Shown: positions 23,194 to 34,787, counted from the first letter of the stretch. The stretch is 64,000 nucleotides of DNA from Liopterus haemorrhoidalis (GCA_963971575.1 OZ020613.1:46122739-46186738); one strand, 5' to 3'. The notes: generated by a model from the sequence alone, not told the origin. Numbers and translations are program-made.

Positions 23194-24093
23194 CAAAGTA
23201 TAATTGTGAATAAAGCAAAAAATTGTATAAGAAAGTTGTTACACCTGTATATATAGTATAGTATTGTAAGAATTTTATAAAAATACATACAAAATCGATA
23301 TTTATTGTTTTTATCATTTTCCTTTCTTATAAATAACATTTGATTACATACAAAAGTTAGGGGAAAACTTCTTTTACGTGAACATCACGATTATTGGATT
23401 TAGAAAGTAAAAACTAAGTATGAAAACATTATTTAAAATAAGTAGATTGCAAAGTTTCAGACAGTTTTGTTTTAAGAAGTTTTCTAATTTTTGTGCAGTG
23501 TATAACTCGTTTACAATAATTTATTTTTTACATTATAATAACAATTATAATTTCGACAAATTTGAAAATATATATGACCAGAGAATATATTTTTGCCGTG
23601 AAAATAATTAAATATTTTTAATTATTTAAAAAATTAAAATATTTTGTAATAAATCTGACAATTAGTAATATTATTAAAAATTAACCCTATAAGAAGTTTT
23701 TTCATTATGTTCTAAAAATAAATATTTATAAACAACATTAGTATATAATAACTGCGACTGAATATTGACATCAACCCAAATTGGTAAGTGGAGAATAAAA
23801 CTCTGTTTAATTTATTATTTTGTTTTATGGTACGTAAACAATGAAATCATAATTGTATAAAAATTAATGTAATGTCCATAACATAAAATTATGTAATAAT
23901 CTCAATGTGTCTGGTGCCAATAACCTCAGCTGTTGACGTTCCTTAAATCAAATAAAACAATGAAATCGTTTTTTCGTATTTTTCCGTAATGATATTTTTG
24001 TAATTAATGTTAATTTGATACTAAACCTTCGAATTTCTATATCCAATGGCCCTTAGTTGCTGTACACCTGAAATTTTGACACCGAATATTTTA

Positions 24094-24153
24094 GTACATA
24101 ATTCAATACATGATTTGTGTATTATATACAAAATCATGTATTGAATTATGTAC
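24094..24153. repeat. Near-perfect hairpin
   Basis: GTACATAATTCAATACATGA at 24094 is inverted at about 24134-24153, with a loop of roughly 20 nt. It lies 260 bp inside the right end of the P-like element. Confidence 0.65.
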
Positions 24154-24419
24154 CGAAATATAAACCGTCACATACGAGCTTAACTATGTCCAATAACCAA
24201 CATTTTATATGACAGCAGATTAGCTGCCCATCGTCTCATATGTCAAGAAATTCAAAATAAGCATGATCTGTGAAGTTTCTCGAGCGTGCGCATCGTTACG
24301 AAAATGTACACTGAGAGACAGATATACATATATCTGTCTCTTAGTCTACCAGATACTTACTTTACATTGACGAGATAGGCTACACGCTATATACTTGTTT
24401 ATAGATATATGCTGTAGCC

Positions 24420-24708
24420 AAACGTATTGTTTGTAACTTTTCTGCACCACTAGCCGTTATCTCGTTCATGGTCAAAACATAGATCATTTTGAACACGTGA
24501 CCAATAGAATTTCAAAATGTCAGAGGTAGGGAAAGCAAACAAGTTGTTAAGCACGTTCAACATAGGCGTTTAGTGTTTTATTAAGTGAAAAATTCAACGT
24601 TAGTAGATTATCTTTCTAATATGTACATTCGATTCGAATAGACGTGCGGTGGTGAGCGGCAGTAGACTTAAACAACATACATATTTAATACATTAGTTGA
24701 ATTTCAAT
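24420..24708. other. Intergenic sequence between the P-like element and a LINE relic
   Basis: Nothing supported. Before the P insertion this sequence adjoined the region upstream of gene A. Confidence 0.35.
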
Positions 24709-25250
24709 TTCAAAAGTCCAAAAATACCAGATCAAAAACAACATATCTGGCTGTCATACCTGACCCTAAAATTATGGAAACCGTGGACAAAAAGGAGATT
24801 GATGTTCTTATTAAAGACGCTTTGAGTACTCCAGTAGTGCTTGAAGAACTTGCCAAAACGCTCTCCTCTATTATTTTTAAAAAATATGAAGAGAAGCAGA
24901 AGGAGATGGAGACCAAGATCCAGTGCCTCGAAAACCAATTATGTGAAAAAGATATCCAATTCAAAAATGTTACTCACAAACTGGAACAGCTGGAGCAATA
25001 CTCTAGAAAAAGTGTCTACGGATCTTTGGAGTGCCAGAAAAAGAAAACACCGATATCATAATGAGTGAAGTGTTTTCTAATAATGTACATGTGCCTGTTA
25101 AGTTATGTCACTTAGATAGATCACACCGTGTCGCCAAACCATCTAAACAAGGACCTAGGCCTATCATTGTAAAATTCGCGCGGTATAATGTTGGAGCTGA
25201 AGTGTATAGGAAGAAACGTAACTTGAAGGGCACGGGTATTGTTATTATAT
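24709..25250 (+). pseudogene. LINE ORF1-type fragment
   Basis: A first frame (24774-25061) encodes a lysine/glutamate-rich coiled coil ending LEQLEQYSRKS. The overlapping next frame (25031-25250) encodes GVPEKENTDI, then LDRSHRVAK, then GPRPIIVKFARY. This is the order of LINE ORF1 proteins with a coiled coil and an RRM-like RNA-binding domain. A frameshift at about 25020 separates the halves, and the protein is cut off at about 25250. Confidence 0.75.
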
Positions 25251-25450
25251 ATAAAGGTGGTAGTGGTTTAGGTCTTAAACCATCCTCCGCCAGGTACTGC
25301 ACTTCAGGCTTACCACAAGGTAGCACGTCATACGCGAGTACCTGACGGGGAAAATACACACTGCCGCATCCCAGACCCTGGAGATGTGCGGCAGCGGCTA
25401 GCGCACTACGCCGTGCGTCTTCAAAGTGCGCAGAGAACCAAGCAGACATG
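25251..25450. other. GC-rich patch of unknown origin
   Basis: This 200-bp segment is much richer in G+C than its surroundings. On the minus strand it encodes an open frame (MSAWFSAHFEDARRSALAAA onward) up to the LINE fragment. It is followed by a (TA)n tract. It could be a SINE, a captured exon or another TE end; I do not recognise it. Confidence 0.4.
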
Positions 25451-25452
25451 CT

Positions 25453-25480
25453 TTTATATATATATATATATATATATATG
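25453..25480. repeat. (TA)n microsatellite
   Basis: About 13 perfect TA dinucleotides. Confidence 0.9.
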
Positions 25481-26041
25481 CCGAAATACGTCGAAAAGCT
25501 TTATAGATATAATGCAATATTATATTTAATAGTTCAATATTTTCCTCACCTTCAAGGTTATGTAAGGCTTATAACCTAGAAAAATCTCTTAACAAAACGA
25601 AATGATATTAAGTAAATTACCAGATATGAAAAAAAAAGAATAAATAAATAAATAAATAAAAAAAAAGAGAAGTAAACAAATAAAACAAAACAATTTATTC
25701 ACCACCCTTCTTTTAGTTGGGCGCACTATAAATTAATAATCACCTCTCCCTAGTTTGAAGGTTGTGTGAGATGTTTACAACTGCCTACAGTTACGAAATA
25801 ACCGGTCAAAACCACACCCATTTGTCTTCAAAACGGTATCCACTTCGCGAAGGGAAACAAAAGAAAAACCTAAATATATTAAAATTAAAAAAAAAAAAAA
25901 AAAATTATTCTAAACCTAAACGAGAAGAAATCTTTTCAATACACAAGAATATAAAATAAAATTACGAACTAGGCACAATAACTGTACACGAAATATTCAA
26001 ATATAAACTTTAATTATTTTATTTTGTGAAAATACTGTATT
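25481..26041. other. Downstream region of zinc-finger gene B
   Basis: AT-rich with A-runs (25885-25905). It probably includes the 3' untranslated region of gene B; no other feature. Confidence 0.4.
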
Positions 26042-27162
26042 TCAAATCATATTTGAACGGTGTCTATCAAAATGAATTCTTTTATGTCTTTTGAGAGCTG
26101 ACGAGTCTGAAAATGTTTTATTGCACTGATCACATTTGCACGGCTTCGCTCCAGTATGTACTCGTTTATGACTAATGAGATTTGATGAACGTGGAAATGC
26201 TTTATTACATTGATCGCATTTGAATGGTTTCTCTCCAGAATGTATTCGTTTGTGAGCAGTGAGAGATGTTAAGTGTGAAAATGCCTTATCACATTCTTCA
26301 CATTTGTATGGCTTCTCGCCAGAATGTGTTCGTTTGTGTCTAGTGAAAGATGATAGATCTGAAAATGCTTTATTACAGTGATCACATCTGAACGGTTTTT
26401 CTCCAGAATGTATTCGTTTGTGATTAGTGAGAGCTGATGGATCTGAAAATGCCTTGTTACACTGATCACATTTGAATGGCTTCTCTCCAGAATGTATTCG
26501 TTTGTGATTAGTGAGGTGTGATGATTCTAAAAATCCTTTATTGCACTCATCACATTTGAATGGCCTATCTCCAGAATGTACTCGTTTATGTCTAGTGAGA
26601 GATGTTAGGTCTGAAAATGCTTTACTACATTGATTACATATGAATGATTTTACACTAACATGAACTTGTTTATGTTTAACAAGATTGCGTCTTCCAGCAA
26701 ATGCTTTGTCACACTGATCACATTTGAATGGCTTCTCTCCAGAATGTGTACGTTTGTGATTAGAGAGATGTGATGAATCTAAAAATGCTTTATTACAATG
26801 ATCACATTTGTACGGTTTTTCTCCAGAATGTATTCGTTTGTGTCTGATGAGAGATGATGGGTCTGAAAATGCTTTATCACACTGATCACATTTGTATGGT
26901 TTTTCTCCAGAATGTTTTCGTTTGTGTCTAATGAGAGACGATGAGTCTGAAAATGCTTTATTACATTGATCACATTTAAATCGTTTCTCCCCAATATGTA
27001 CTGAGTTATTTGCAATAAGATCTTGAGCATGTGCAAATGATTTCTCACATATTTCATATTTATAACATTTCTCTATTGTTTGTATTGTATTAATCTGTTT
27101 GAACTTGTTAACGGGGACTGGCACCCAACACTCATCTGGATTAGCAGAATATGCTGCACTAG
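26042..27162 (-). CDS. C2H2 zinc-finger gene B, finger-array exon
   Basis: This terminal exon follows acceptor TTTGCAG at 27163 and ends with TGA at 26042-26044. It encodes one degenerate finger (first Cys replaced by Tyr, first His by Asn) and eleven intact C2H2 fingers with HSGEKP-type linkers. With leader exons 27614-27456, 33661-33530 and 34175-34025 it gives about 520 residues with all phases compatible. It is predicted to be a sequence-specific nuclear DNA-binding protein. It is the closest paralogue of gene C, sharing finger order such as CDKAFSDPSSLIRHKRIH. Targets are unknown. Confidence 0.9.
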
Positions 27163-27455
27163 CTGCAAACAAATAAGTAATTAGAAACATGTGCATATGT
27201 ATTTATTTCAAGGGGTCGAAGAAAGTAAAGTCTGATAAATCATTGAAAGGAGATACAGTTGATGGCTGGGTGCCATACTTTTAATATTTCTGTTTTAACA
27301 TACACACATAGAGACAGCAACACTTTCTGCAAGCTGGAAGCATGTCTGCTCAGTATGGATTATACTCATTCCGTACAATGTATGTATGTAGTCAGTAAAT
27401 GGAAATAGTACTGGAACTTTGCAACTTAAACAACAATATTAAATTATTGACTGAC
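27163..27455 (-). other. Short intron of gene B
   Basis: It separates the finger array from leader exon 3. No other feature is seen. Confidence 0.5.
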
Positions 27456-27614
27456 CTGTATCTTCTCCAGTTGCACTCTCCTCTTGTTCACTGTGATCTC
27501 TACATTCAGATTTAATGTCAATCTCCTCAGTGATGATAATATTAGTGTTGTAGTTACATTGGGGCATGTCAGCAGTTGATGATATATGATATGAATCTTG
27601 GGTATCACCGCTCT
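27456..27614 (-). CDS. Gene B leader exon 3
   Basis: A 159-nt exon (53 codons, phase-preserving) between TTTCAG and GTCAGTC. It encodes ESGDTQDSYHISSTADM, then ITEEIDIKSECRD and an acidic tail. Equivalent exons exist in genes C (153 nt) and D (144 nt). It carries one psi-K-x-E motif (IKSE). Confidence 0.75.
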
Positions 27615-27868
27615 CTGAAACACAAGTACTAATAGTTATTATTACTCTGTCTTTATTTTCAATGTAAAATAGTTTTTTTAGTCTGTTTGCAACAAGGAAA
27701 TGTATTCATTTATTTTACTCTTAAATCAAACCATTTGTTACCACTCACTCCGATTCCAACCATAGGGTCAAAGTTGGAACCCCAGCCATTAGAATTAGAC
27801 TATACAGAGCATATCTTAGCGCCAGTTTCAGGACTTTAATTTAAAAACTATTCAACGTACGAAGTTGC

Positions 27869-27926
<58 letters not shown>

Positions 27927-28220
27927 GACCTGGCAAACACCATAATAATAACCAGTGCCTCTGCGCTATCCACTGGTAAAATTTTCATCACTCGGAGAAA
28001 ACAGATAGGTGAAAATGGAGGTAACTATGAAATTTTAAATAAAAATGGGATCTAGTGGAGCATTCCTGATTAGTGTTTTCAAATAGAAACAACTTTAATA
28101 GGAAACATCTTGTTACTCTTACCCATTCATGTATAAATTGTATGCATAAATGACTACTACTACTATTGGTTTAATAATAAAATTCGAAATGTGAGTAACA
28201 CCAGTGGTGAGCTATAGAGC

Positions 28221-28560
28221 TTGGTAACTATTTTCTCAAAAAGAAAATATAATACTTTGAAATCATTTTCATTACATACATTTGTAAAGCGACGAAGTCA
28301 TGCCCATCAAGCAATGACGAATAAATTTGGAATATGGAATGAAATTAAAATAAATGGTTTTAGAGATTTAGTACAAAACGCACTGACTGGAAAATTTCAA
28401 ATAGAAATTCCCAACACCGTGAAAAAAGTCAAGGTCATTATGGAAACAATCGCAGTTAGCATCGCTAAGGCAGAACGAGCTTTTAGTTCGAAGAATAATA
28501 TCGTTACAACGAAAAGATCTTCTCTTACTGTTAAACACATTTCGGATTTAATAATAATAA
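28221..28560 (+). pseudogene. hAT transposase C-terminal relic
   Basis: The frame reads GIWNEIKINGFRDLV and then AVSIAKAERAFSSKNNIVTT, SLTVKHISDLI. This matches the hAT dimerisation segment, in which SxAxxERxFS is the hallmark. No start, RNase H-like catalytic core or BED finger is present upstream. A (AAT)n run ends the fragment. Confidence 0.65.
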
Positions 28561-29027
28561 TAATAATAATAATATTTATTGACCAAATTACAATTACAAG
28601 AAATTGATGTGAAGTGTGGATTTTCACACATTTCAGGGTTTTGCAGGTATTTAATAACTGAATGATGATTATTTGGGATGCCAAAACAAATTTTATGTCA
28701 AAATATTTTTTTATGAATTTTAATTCGAATGCCTAATACCATTATTTAAGTTTCTAAATATGTGCAGTATTTTTTTTACATAGCAAGGTTCATTAAGATT
28801 TTGAAAATTGCGCCTATGGCTTCTATTGGTTGCTTAAATCATTAGCCCCGCCCTCTGATTTCATATACATCAAACAGAATTAAATTATAATTTCAACACT
28901 TCCCACTGGTTATTAAATTTACGCTTTTAAAAATTAAATGCAACATTTACCAAAATATAACTAGAATTTTTACAAAATAATTTAAACAAAAGAAAACTGC
29001 AAAAAAAAAAAACAAAAAAAAATAAAA

Positions 29028-29095
29028 TTGACAGGATTCGAACTCTAGTTTGCAAGTTAACTGTTTAGCAAATTAGAAAACCAATGACTAAACGC
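29028..29095 (-). repeat. tRNA-like sequence (SINE head or tRNA relic)
   Basis: On the minus strand a B-box-like GAGTTCGAATCCTGTC ends the segment. A weakly A-box-like region lies about 50 nt upstream. An A/T-rich tail follows. I cannot fold a complete cloverleaf, so it is not called as a tRNA gene. Confidence 0.4.
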
Positions 29096-29280
29096 ACATA
29101 CCTATGAGCGCTGACGTAACAACTTGGTTACATAGCGAATTAAATATTTAACATATTTTGGTTAAAAACACAAAAAATGCATTATTTTCCGAAAACATAA
29201 TCTGATCAAAAATTCCCGTTGTACTATTCTGGTTCACACCAATATACATTACTTAGAATTTTTTCACATTTTTAGTTTAA

Positions 29281-29690
29281 ACCATCTAGGCTACAGGGTG
29301 TGGGACAACATTATTTTGTACAATTTTGGAAAAAATCGCGTCAAAATAATTTATTTTGCAAAAATAAAATTTTGATCGTTAATCCACGTACTAAGGGCTT
29401 TCATTTGATACCCTACTCAGAATTTTAAAAAAATATTTTTTTTTTTTGATGATCACATATTTGTTTATATTTTTAGGGGGATATGTTTTTTAGATGTTTT
29501 AGTATTTTTCCTATGTGCGGGTCAAAAAGTTGTACAAGCATGCCAAATTTCAACTCTCTAGGTTTAGCCGTTTGGCTACAATTTTTACCGAACAGACAGA
29601 CAGACAGCCAGACAGACAGCCAGACAGACAGACGACAAAATGACGGTATAAGAGTTTTTTGGTCATACCTACAAAACCCTAAAAATGTTT
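29281..29690 (+). repeat. Dispersed repeat with GACAGACAGAC core
   Basis: The segment contains GCCAAATTTCAACTCTCTAG, then a CAGACAGACAGC microsatellite (29592-29632), then TTTGGTCATACCTACAAAAC. The last piece recurs at about 55662-55690 (GGTGGTCATACTTACAAAAC). The 10290-10340 region has a similar layout. Family unknown; any frame through it is spurious. Confidence 0.55.
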
Positions 29691-29734
29691 TTAGTCAGTC
29701 AAATATAATATCAATAATACAATGTTTACAAAAT

Positions 29735-30040
29735 TTAATCAAAACTGACATTTTCAAACTCTTCAATGACATAGAATGGATTATTTGTTAGTACATTAGG
29801 ATTAGTTAGGACCGTTTTGTCGTGCAGGTCTGCTTCTAATTCTTTTATGCGTTCGTGCAGGGTAGTGATTTCATCTTCAATGTCGGCAATGTCCATAACT
29901 GGGTGGCAAATGATGTTTCCGTGGTCCAAATTGTTGAATAAAGCAATTATAAGTGGTTTCCTAAGATTTTTAACCGTTAAGCCTTTCGCACTTAACAAAT
30001 TAATCAGTTCCTGGGTACTGTATGTGTCGTAACCAGGCAT
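29735..30040 (-). CDS. Small ORF with SAP-like N-terminus
   Basis: ATG at 30040 opens 101 codons. Residues 6-40 (YSTQELINLLSAKGLTVKNL and following) look like a SAP-type helix-extended-helix DNA-binding motif. Residues 52-75 are a likely coiled coil (IEDEITTLHERIKELEADLH). The C-terminus is short and acidic. Such SAP-like starts also occur in gag-like proteins of retroelements. No partner gene lies beside it. It may be an intronic TE fragment or a small gene; I do not know its function. Confidence 0.35.
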   Translation of the reverse strand: MPGYDTYSTQELINLLSAKGLTVKNLRKPLIIALFNNLDHGNIICHPVMDIADIEDEITTLHERIKELEADLHDKTVLTNPNVLTNNPFYVIEEFENVSFD

Positions 30041-30193
30041 ACTGATGTATTTATTGAATAGAATTATGTGTTTATTAAATTTGAAAAATCGAAAAAATTA
30101 CAGTTGTGTAAAAATATATAAAAATAATATAATAATAAAAAATATATATGTAACAAATAAAAAATAAATATATAAAAAAATAATAATTGTTCT

Positions 30194-30275
30194 TCTCGGG
30201 GATTTGAACCCAAACAGTATGAAATTACAAATTATTAGAAGTTTTGGACACTAGCCACTAGACTGGAATGGACAT
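30194..30275 (-). repeat. tRNA-like sequence (SINE head?)
   Basis: The minus strand shows an A-box-like TGGCTAGTGTCC and, about 45 nt downstream, a B-box GGGTTCAAATCCCCGAG. An AT-rich tail with TAATAATA runs follows. It fits a tRNA-derived SINE promoter or a degenerate tRNA; acceptor pairing is not convincing. Confidence 0.45.
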
Positions 30276-31357
30276 ACATAAACATGAGTTATATCGTATT
30301 ACAAGCAAGTATCATTCAAGAAAGGTATTCAAAAAGCGTAAATATAAAAATATAAATAACATATAACCAAATTAACATATAAAGTTTAAGAAGTGTAATA
30401 AATAATAATAAACAATAATTAAACAAATTTTTACATAAATATTACACGTATAAAAATTGTTAGTCAGTAAGTCTAACAAGTTTGAGCAAAACCTTGTATC
30501 ACAGTAATGACACAATCACAGTTCTAAAATCCATAAGTCTAAAACTAAAATACTTTATAATAATCAACTTTTGAATAAATAATGAAATGACAATTTAAAA
30601 TTTTAAAACAAGTCAATAATATAAAAAATATAGAACATTAAAATTTAGTAATTACAGTAGGTAATTTATGTCAGCAGAAGGTACTATTTGAGAGCCACTG
30701 TGTTATGAACAGAAATGACAAGAAACAGCTGATTAACATGTGTCAAAATTATAAAATCATTAAAATTTGAATTAAAAATACAATTTTTTGTTAAAACTTA
30801 CATGTAACAATGATCCACAGATTAAAAACTGTATCGTAGACAAAAAATATATTTTTTACTAACGTAAAAACTAGTGAAAATTTAATTTGTTATACTGCGG
30901 AAAAAAACACCTGTCACACTCAACCAGTGGCTCCCAAACCCCAAGATTTAATGACAATCTGCTTAAATGGGAAATCTTTGGAAGAATTTAACTCTAACCC
31001 GTACGTTAAATCTTTTTTGAAAAATATCGCTCGGCTCTGGATAAACCTAAAAGATCACAAGACGTGAAGCAGGAAGGAAATACTGTATGGCAGCTTCTGG
31101 CATAAGTGGTAAATATTTTCTTGTAGTAGTACTTTTAGTGATTTTTACAAATGGCATTTTTTTTTTTTTTTTCTTATTTTATTGTATTGATTGTTCTATT
31201 CTGTTTTAATATAATTTTGTTGTTTTTTTTTTTTTTTTTTGTATGAAACATTTAATTAACATTATTTTTTTTGTTTTGTTTTTATATGTCATTCGTAGTG
31301 ATACATTGCTAGAGTACTAGTTCATGCGATCTTCTAGGAAAAAAAAGAGCGGGCCCC
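30276..31357. other. Non-coding AT-rich stretch in the gene B intron
   Basis: Poly-T runs at about 31158-31171 and 31223-31240. No gene or structured repeat recognised. Confidence 0.45.
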
Positions 31358-33300
31358 TTGTTAAAATTTCATAGCTCACTACTGCGTAACACTCTATGTA
31401 AACTGGACCTTGCTTACTTTAATAATCCTAGCCAACAAAATCGGAAGAATAGGAACGCATTTAGATTTAAATATCGGTCTGAAATTAAAAAGGCTAAAAT
31501 AGAAGCGAACTTTGTTTATGTTAAAACTAATAATATTTCTAAATCTACCTGGGAGGTCATCAATAACAACAGACAAACAAAAAACACAAAAAATCAAAAT
31601 CTATGCCTGAAACAGATATCTCCGCTAATGCCTTCAATAATTACTTTACTAATATTTCAAATACGATCTTAAATTCACTGCCAACTAACAATTAGATTCG
31701 TTGAATAATAGTAAGGTTAGGGGCATTTATGGCTTAAATGTTGATGTAATAAAAACAGTAAAGAATTTAATTATTTATCCTATAACTAAAATTATTAATA
31801 TTTGTAAAGCTTCGAGTACTTTCCGAAATTTTTTCAAAACAGTCTCTATCTTACGTTTGCATAACAAGGGTAATTCCCAACAACCCAAATAATTTTCGGC
31901 CAATTTCTCTCCTCCCTATATTTTCTAAAATTAAAAAAAAAAACTAATTCATAAACAAATATCAAAGTATTTTGAATACAATAATATGTTTAATGATGCC
32001 CAATTTGGTTTTATACCAAAAAGTCGACAACCAATGCAATACTGGCTTTCACTAAAGAGGTATCGGACGGTCTTGAAGCTAGAGGGGAAAGGTAGGAAGC
32101 TACTACCTTTCGACCTTCTTAGCCTTTCGACCTGAGTAAAACGTTTGATTGTGTCTCCCATGCAGTATTGTTGAGTAAACTAAAAAAGTATGGTTTTGAA
32201 GAGGACAGTTGTGCTCTCATAATGTCATATTTAATTAATCGTGTGCAATACGTAAAAATTAATTACACACTATCAGATCCGATTTATATTAATTGTGGTG
32301 TGCCGCAAGGCTCTATTTTAGGGTCGCTGCTGTTAATTTATGTAAAAGATTTCCCTTGTTCAAAAGACAGTTGTTCTCATTTTTATATGCTGATGATACA
32401 ACCAATCTTACTTGAAATCATATAATGACCTATTACCGAACAATGAGGAAATTATTAATAAAGTACATTCTTGGTTTCTTAACAACAAATTAAGCTTAAA
32501 TGTTAATAAAACTAATAATTTACTCATAACTATAAGAAATAATAATTTCAATAACTCCGATTCTGTTTTTTTCCTAGGTGTTCAAATGGACCCAGCTCTT
32601 AAATGGGATAAACACGTATCTGTGCTATCAAGAAAGTTATGCAGTACTATATATCTCCTTAGAAATTTAGCAAACTGCGTATCGTTGAATATTTTACGTA
32701 TTTCTTATTATGCACTATACCAATCTCAGATATCTTATGCTCTATCTGTATGGGGACACAGTCCATCAGCGGAAAGTATTTTTAAATTGCAAAGACGCTT
32801 AATAAGGATAACCGCAGGAGTATCCTACAAAGCAGAATGTAGGAAACATTTTATCAGTCAAGTATAATGACTTTGCCATACCTCTATATTTATCAGTGTC
32901 TCTTCTACAGATTTAAAAATATTTGATCGTACACTACTGTTGAGCAGTTACATTCTTACAACACAAGAAATAGAGCAAAAATCTACCCTGTTTATACTAG
33001 ATTAACAAAAACATAAATTGTAGCAACTATTACTCAATTAAATTCTTAAATGTGTTACGATCAGAAGTCAAATCAAACTCCATAGAAATATTTAAAAATA
33101 AAATTCAATATTTTCTTAAACAGCATCCTTTTTATAAAGTGGAAGATTTTACTAATTTTAGTTTTAAGACAGTAAAATGGTAATTTTAACTTAAAAATGC
33201 AACATGTTATTATAAATTTTATTATTGTATGACCTATGTATGACTGACTTAAAACACATTACGTGTAATTTTGTCAATAAATTATTACTTATTTATATTT
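31358..33300 (+). pseudogene. Decayed non-LTR retrotransposon, reverse transcriptase region
   Basis: Successive broken frames give the LINE order. There is a linker (FRFKYRSEIKKAKIEANFVY), a region ending in FSANFSPPYIF-like sequence, an AQFGFIPKK-like motif at about 32000, and then CGVPQGSILGSLL at about 32305. The YADD catalytic box is frameshifted at about 32385. The thumb and connection (LNVNKT, FFLGVQMDPALKWDKHV) and the C-terminal YYALYQSQISYALSVWG at 32412-32867 follow. The 3' end is near the GTCAATAAATTATTA tract at about 33280. Many stops and shifts show it is dead. The family is Jockey/CR1-like; the exact clade is undetermined. Confidence 0.85.
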
Positions 33301-33529
33301 GTTTTTTACTAAACATGTTGTAAATTATTTCAACTATTTTATTATTTATACCATAACCCCCAAAAAGAAAAGAAATCATTAACAATATTTCCAACAATAT
33401 GGTCCTACATAGGTATACAGAAAGTATGGGTTTACTAAAATTTTTGATTTTCTTAAATTTATAAATCGGAATTGGGAAAACTTTGCAGGTAATTTTTCAT
33501 CGGAAGTGAAACTAGTAAATACTACTCAC

Positions 33530-33661
33530 CTGTGTTTGTGACAGATGTATGCTCGGATTCATCTTCAAATTCACTAGTGTCCACATGTTCAGACTTGATG
33601 TAGATCTCCTCTAAATTGGTATAATTATGGAATATGTTGTCTTTAAATCCATCTTTGATTT
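33530..33661 (-). CDS. Gene B leader exon 2 (acidic, psi-K-x-E)
   Basis: A 132-nt exon between ATTGCAG and GTGAGTAG. It encodes EEIYIKSEHVD followed by EFEDESEH. Phase and length are identical to the homologous exon in genes A, C, D and E. Confidence 0.8.
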
Positions 33662-34024
33662 CTGCAATACACAGATCATATTCAAATATAAATTAAATGC
33701 TTACTGGGCTCAGCTTTACTTAACAACCTGTAGTATAATATTAGACATTAGGTTACGTTATGGCAGTAAAGAATCCAGCAAAGAAAACGAGCGCTCAAAT
33801 TAAGATTCTTAAGTATTCTGAACTAAACTTTGTCTTATTCTAAACGTTCGAGTCAAGAAAAACTACTGTGCCTAGATAAACAATGGAGGTTCAAATTATT
33901 GAATAGTTATACCGTTTACTCTAAACTATAAATCATTTAAGATGTGCACTAACAAATATTGCGGAAATCCATTTGCAACAAATTATGAACAGTAGAACTA
34001 AGTGTAAATTTGCTCGTTACTGAC

Positions 34025-34175
34025 CATTTTCCCATTCAGCCTCATGCTCCATTTCATTCTTTACTACATGTTCATCAGTAGGTTCATATTCTGATTTGAT
34101 ATAAATCTCTTTTTTAATAGTATTACTCTCTCTGATATGATCAGAATCCACATCATAACCTGCCATATCATTCAT
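34025..34175 (-). CDS. Gene B leader exon 1 with start codon
   Basis: ATG at 34175 opens 50 codons plus one base and ends in AAAATG before GTCAGTAAC. The peptide contains IKKEIYIKSEYE, VVKNE and the AEWENG end, closely matching gene A. Three psi-K-x-E motifs are present. Confidence 0.8.
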
Positions 34176-34284
34176 ATTAATTCTTCATATAAAAATTTTC
34201 AAACAATTCTAATTTTTAATTCCCAAATACTTGGTCAAATGATTCTTGGTAGAGCCAGCCGAATAAGTTAATTTCAGTGTGTAA

Positions 34285-34295
34285 CAGTCCGTGCG
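34285..34295 (-). promoter_or_regulatory. Conserved upstream block, gene B copy
   Basis: CAGTCCGTGCG, preceded by GTGTAA, lies 110 bp upstream of the gene B start and only 17 bp from the left end of a Harbinger-type MITE. Confidence 0.6.
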
Positions 34296-34312
34296 AAACA
34301 CAAATTCACTTA

Positions 34313-34784
34313 AGTGGGAAACAGAATGCACCGAGTTCTACGACGCGTTGACGCCGTACGTACGGCGCTATCTGTCAGGAGAAAGTTAATCCCAAGCTGT
34401 CGTACGCAAGTGCACAGAATGAACAACGTCCTCCGGCGTTCGACCGCCGGTGATACTGAATGTTCGTCAACTTCCAACTTTTGACGCCGTTGAACGTTGA
34501 CGCAGAACACCTAACCTCAGTTTTTACTGAATGGTAAAATGTTTGTATGTATAAATAACTTGCATACAACATAAATAACATCACACACAAGTCTTCATCA
34601 TCCATTATACTTTTAATAAAAGAAAGCGCACGTATAAACACAGATATAGGTTGTCAAGTGACACTTGACGGCGTTAAAAATTATTGCATTGTGTGCAGGC
34701 GAAAATTCTCAACGGCGCTACGCAACGCTGTCGCAAATGACGCCGCGCTGACGCTGTAGCGCGCTGTGCATTCTGTTCCAGGCT
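34313..34784. mobile_element. Harbinger-type MITE with TTA duplication
   Basis: The 472-bp element has ends AGTGGGAAACAGAATGCAC (left) and AGCCTGGAACAGAATGCAC (right complement), flanked by TTA on both sides (34310-34312 and 34785-34787). Its interior is rich in ACGCCG/CGGCGT motifs and is more GC-rich than its surroundings. The 3-bp TTA duplication is typical of PIF/Harbinger. No coding capacity. Confidence 0.75.
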
Positions 34785-34787
34785 TTA

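Larger units (their letters stand above)
22558..24380. other. 3' non-coding part of the P-like element
   Basis: No coding region. It holds a small inverted-repeat element (23025-23193), a perfect-armed hairpin (24094-24153) and a short palindrome GACAGATATACATATATCTG at about 24317, just inside the right TIR. Confidence 0.5.
15029..24411 (+). mobile_element. P-like (THAP9-type) DNA transposon, 9.4 kb
   Basis: The left end begins CATATATCTATAAACAAGTA and the right end is its inverse; about 30 of 31 terminal bases match. The 8-bp sequence CTGTAGCC flanks both sides (15021-15028 and 24412-24419). Ends starting with CA, TIRs of about 31 bp and 8-bp duplications are the known P-element signature. 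The inside fits: THAP and coiled-coil exons at 15311-16805 and a P-type catalytic domain at 20593-22557. Much of the length is a nested IS630-like transposon (17354-20390) in the intron between these halves. The transposase reading frame is broken, so the copy is not autonomous. Confidence 0.9.
27615..33529 (-). other. Large TE-filled intron of gene B
   Basis: This 5.9-kb interval between leader exons 3 and 2 holds a hAT relic, tRNA-like sequences, a dispersed repeat, a SAP-like frame and a decayed LINE, listed separately. It also holds (TAA)n runs at about 27868-27923 and 28545-28573. Confidence 0.55.

Noticed and set aside
30194..30275. Functional tRNA gene
   Set aside because: A and B boxes are recognisable but the acceptor and anticodon stems do not pair convincingly; more likely a SINE head.
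34310..34641. Two minus frames across the Harbinger-type MITE
   Set aside because: They lie in a TIR element with GC-rich palindromic motifs and lack any known domain.
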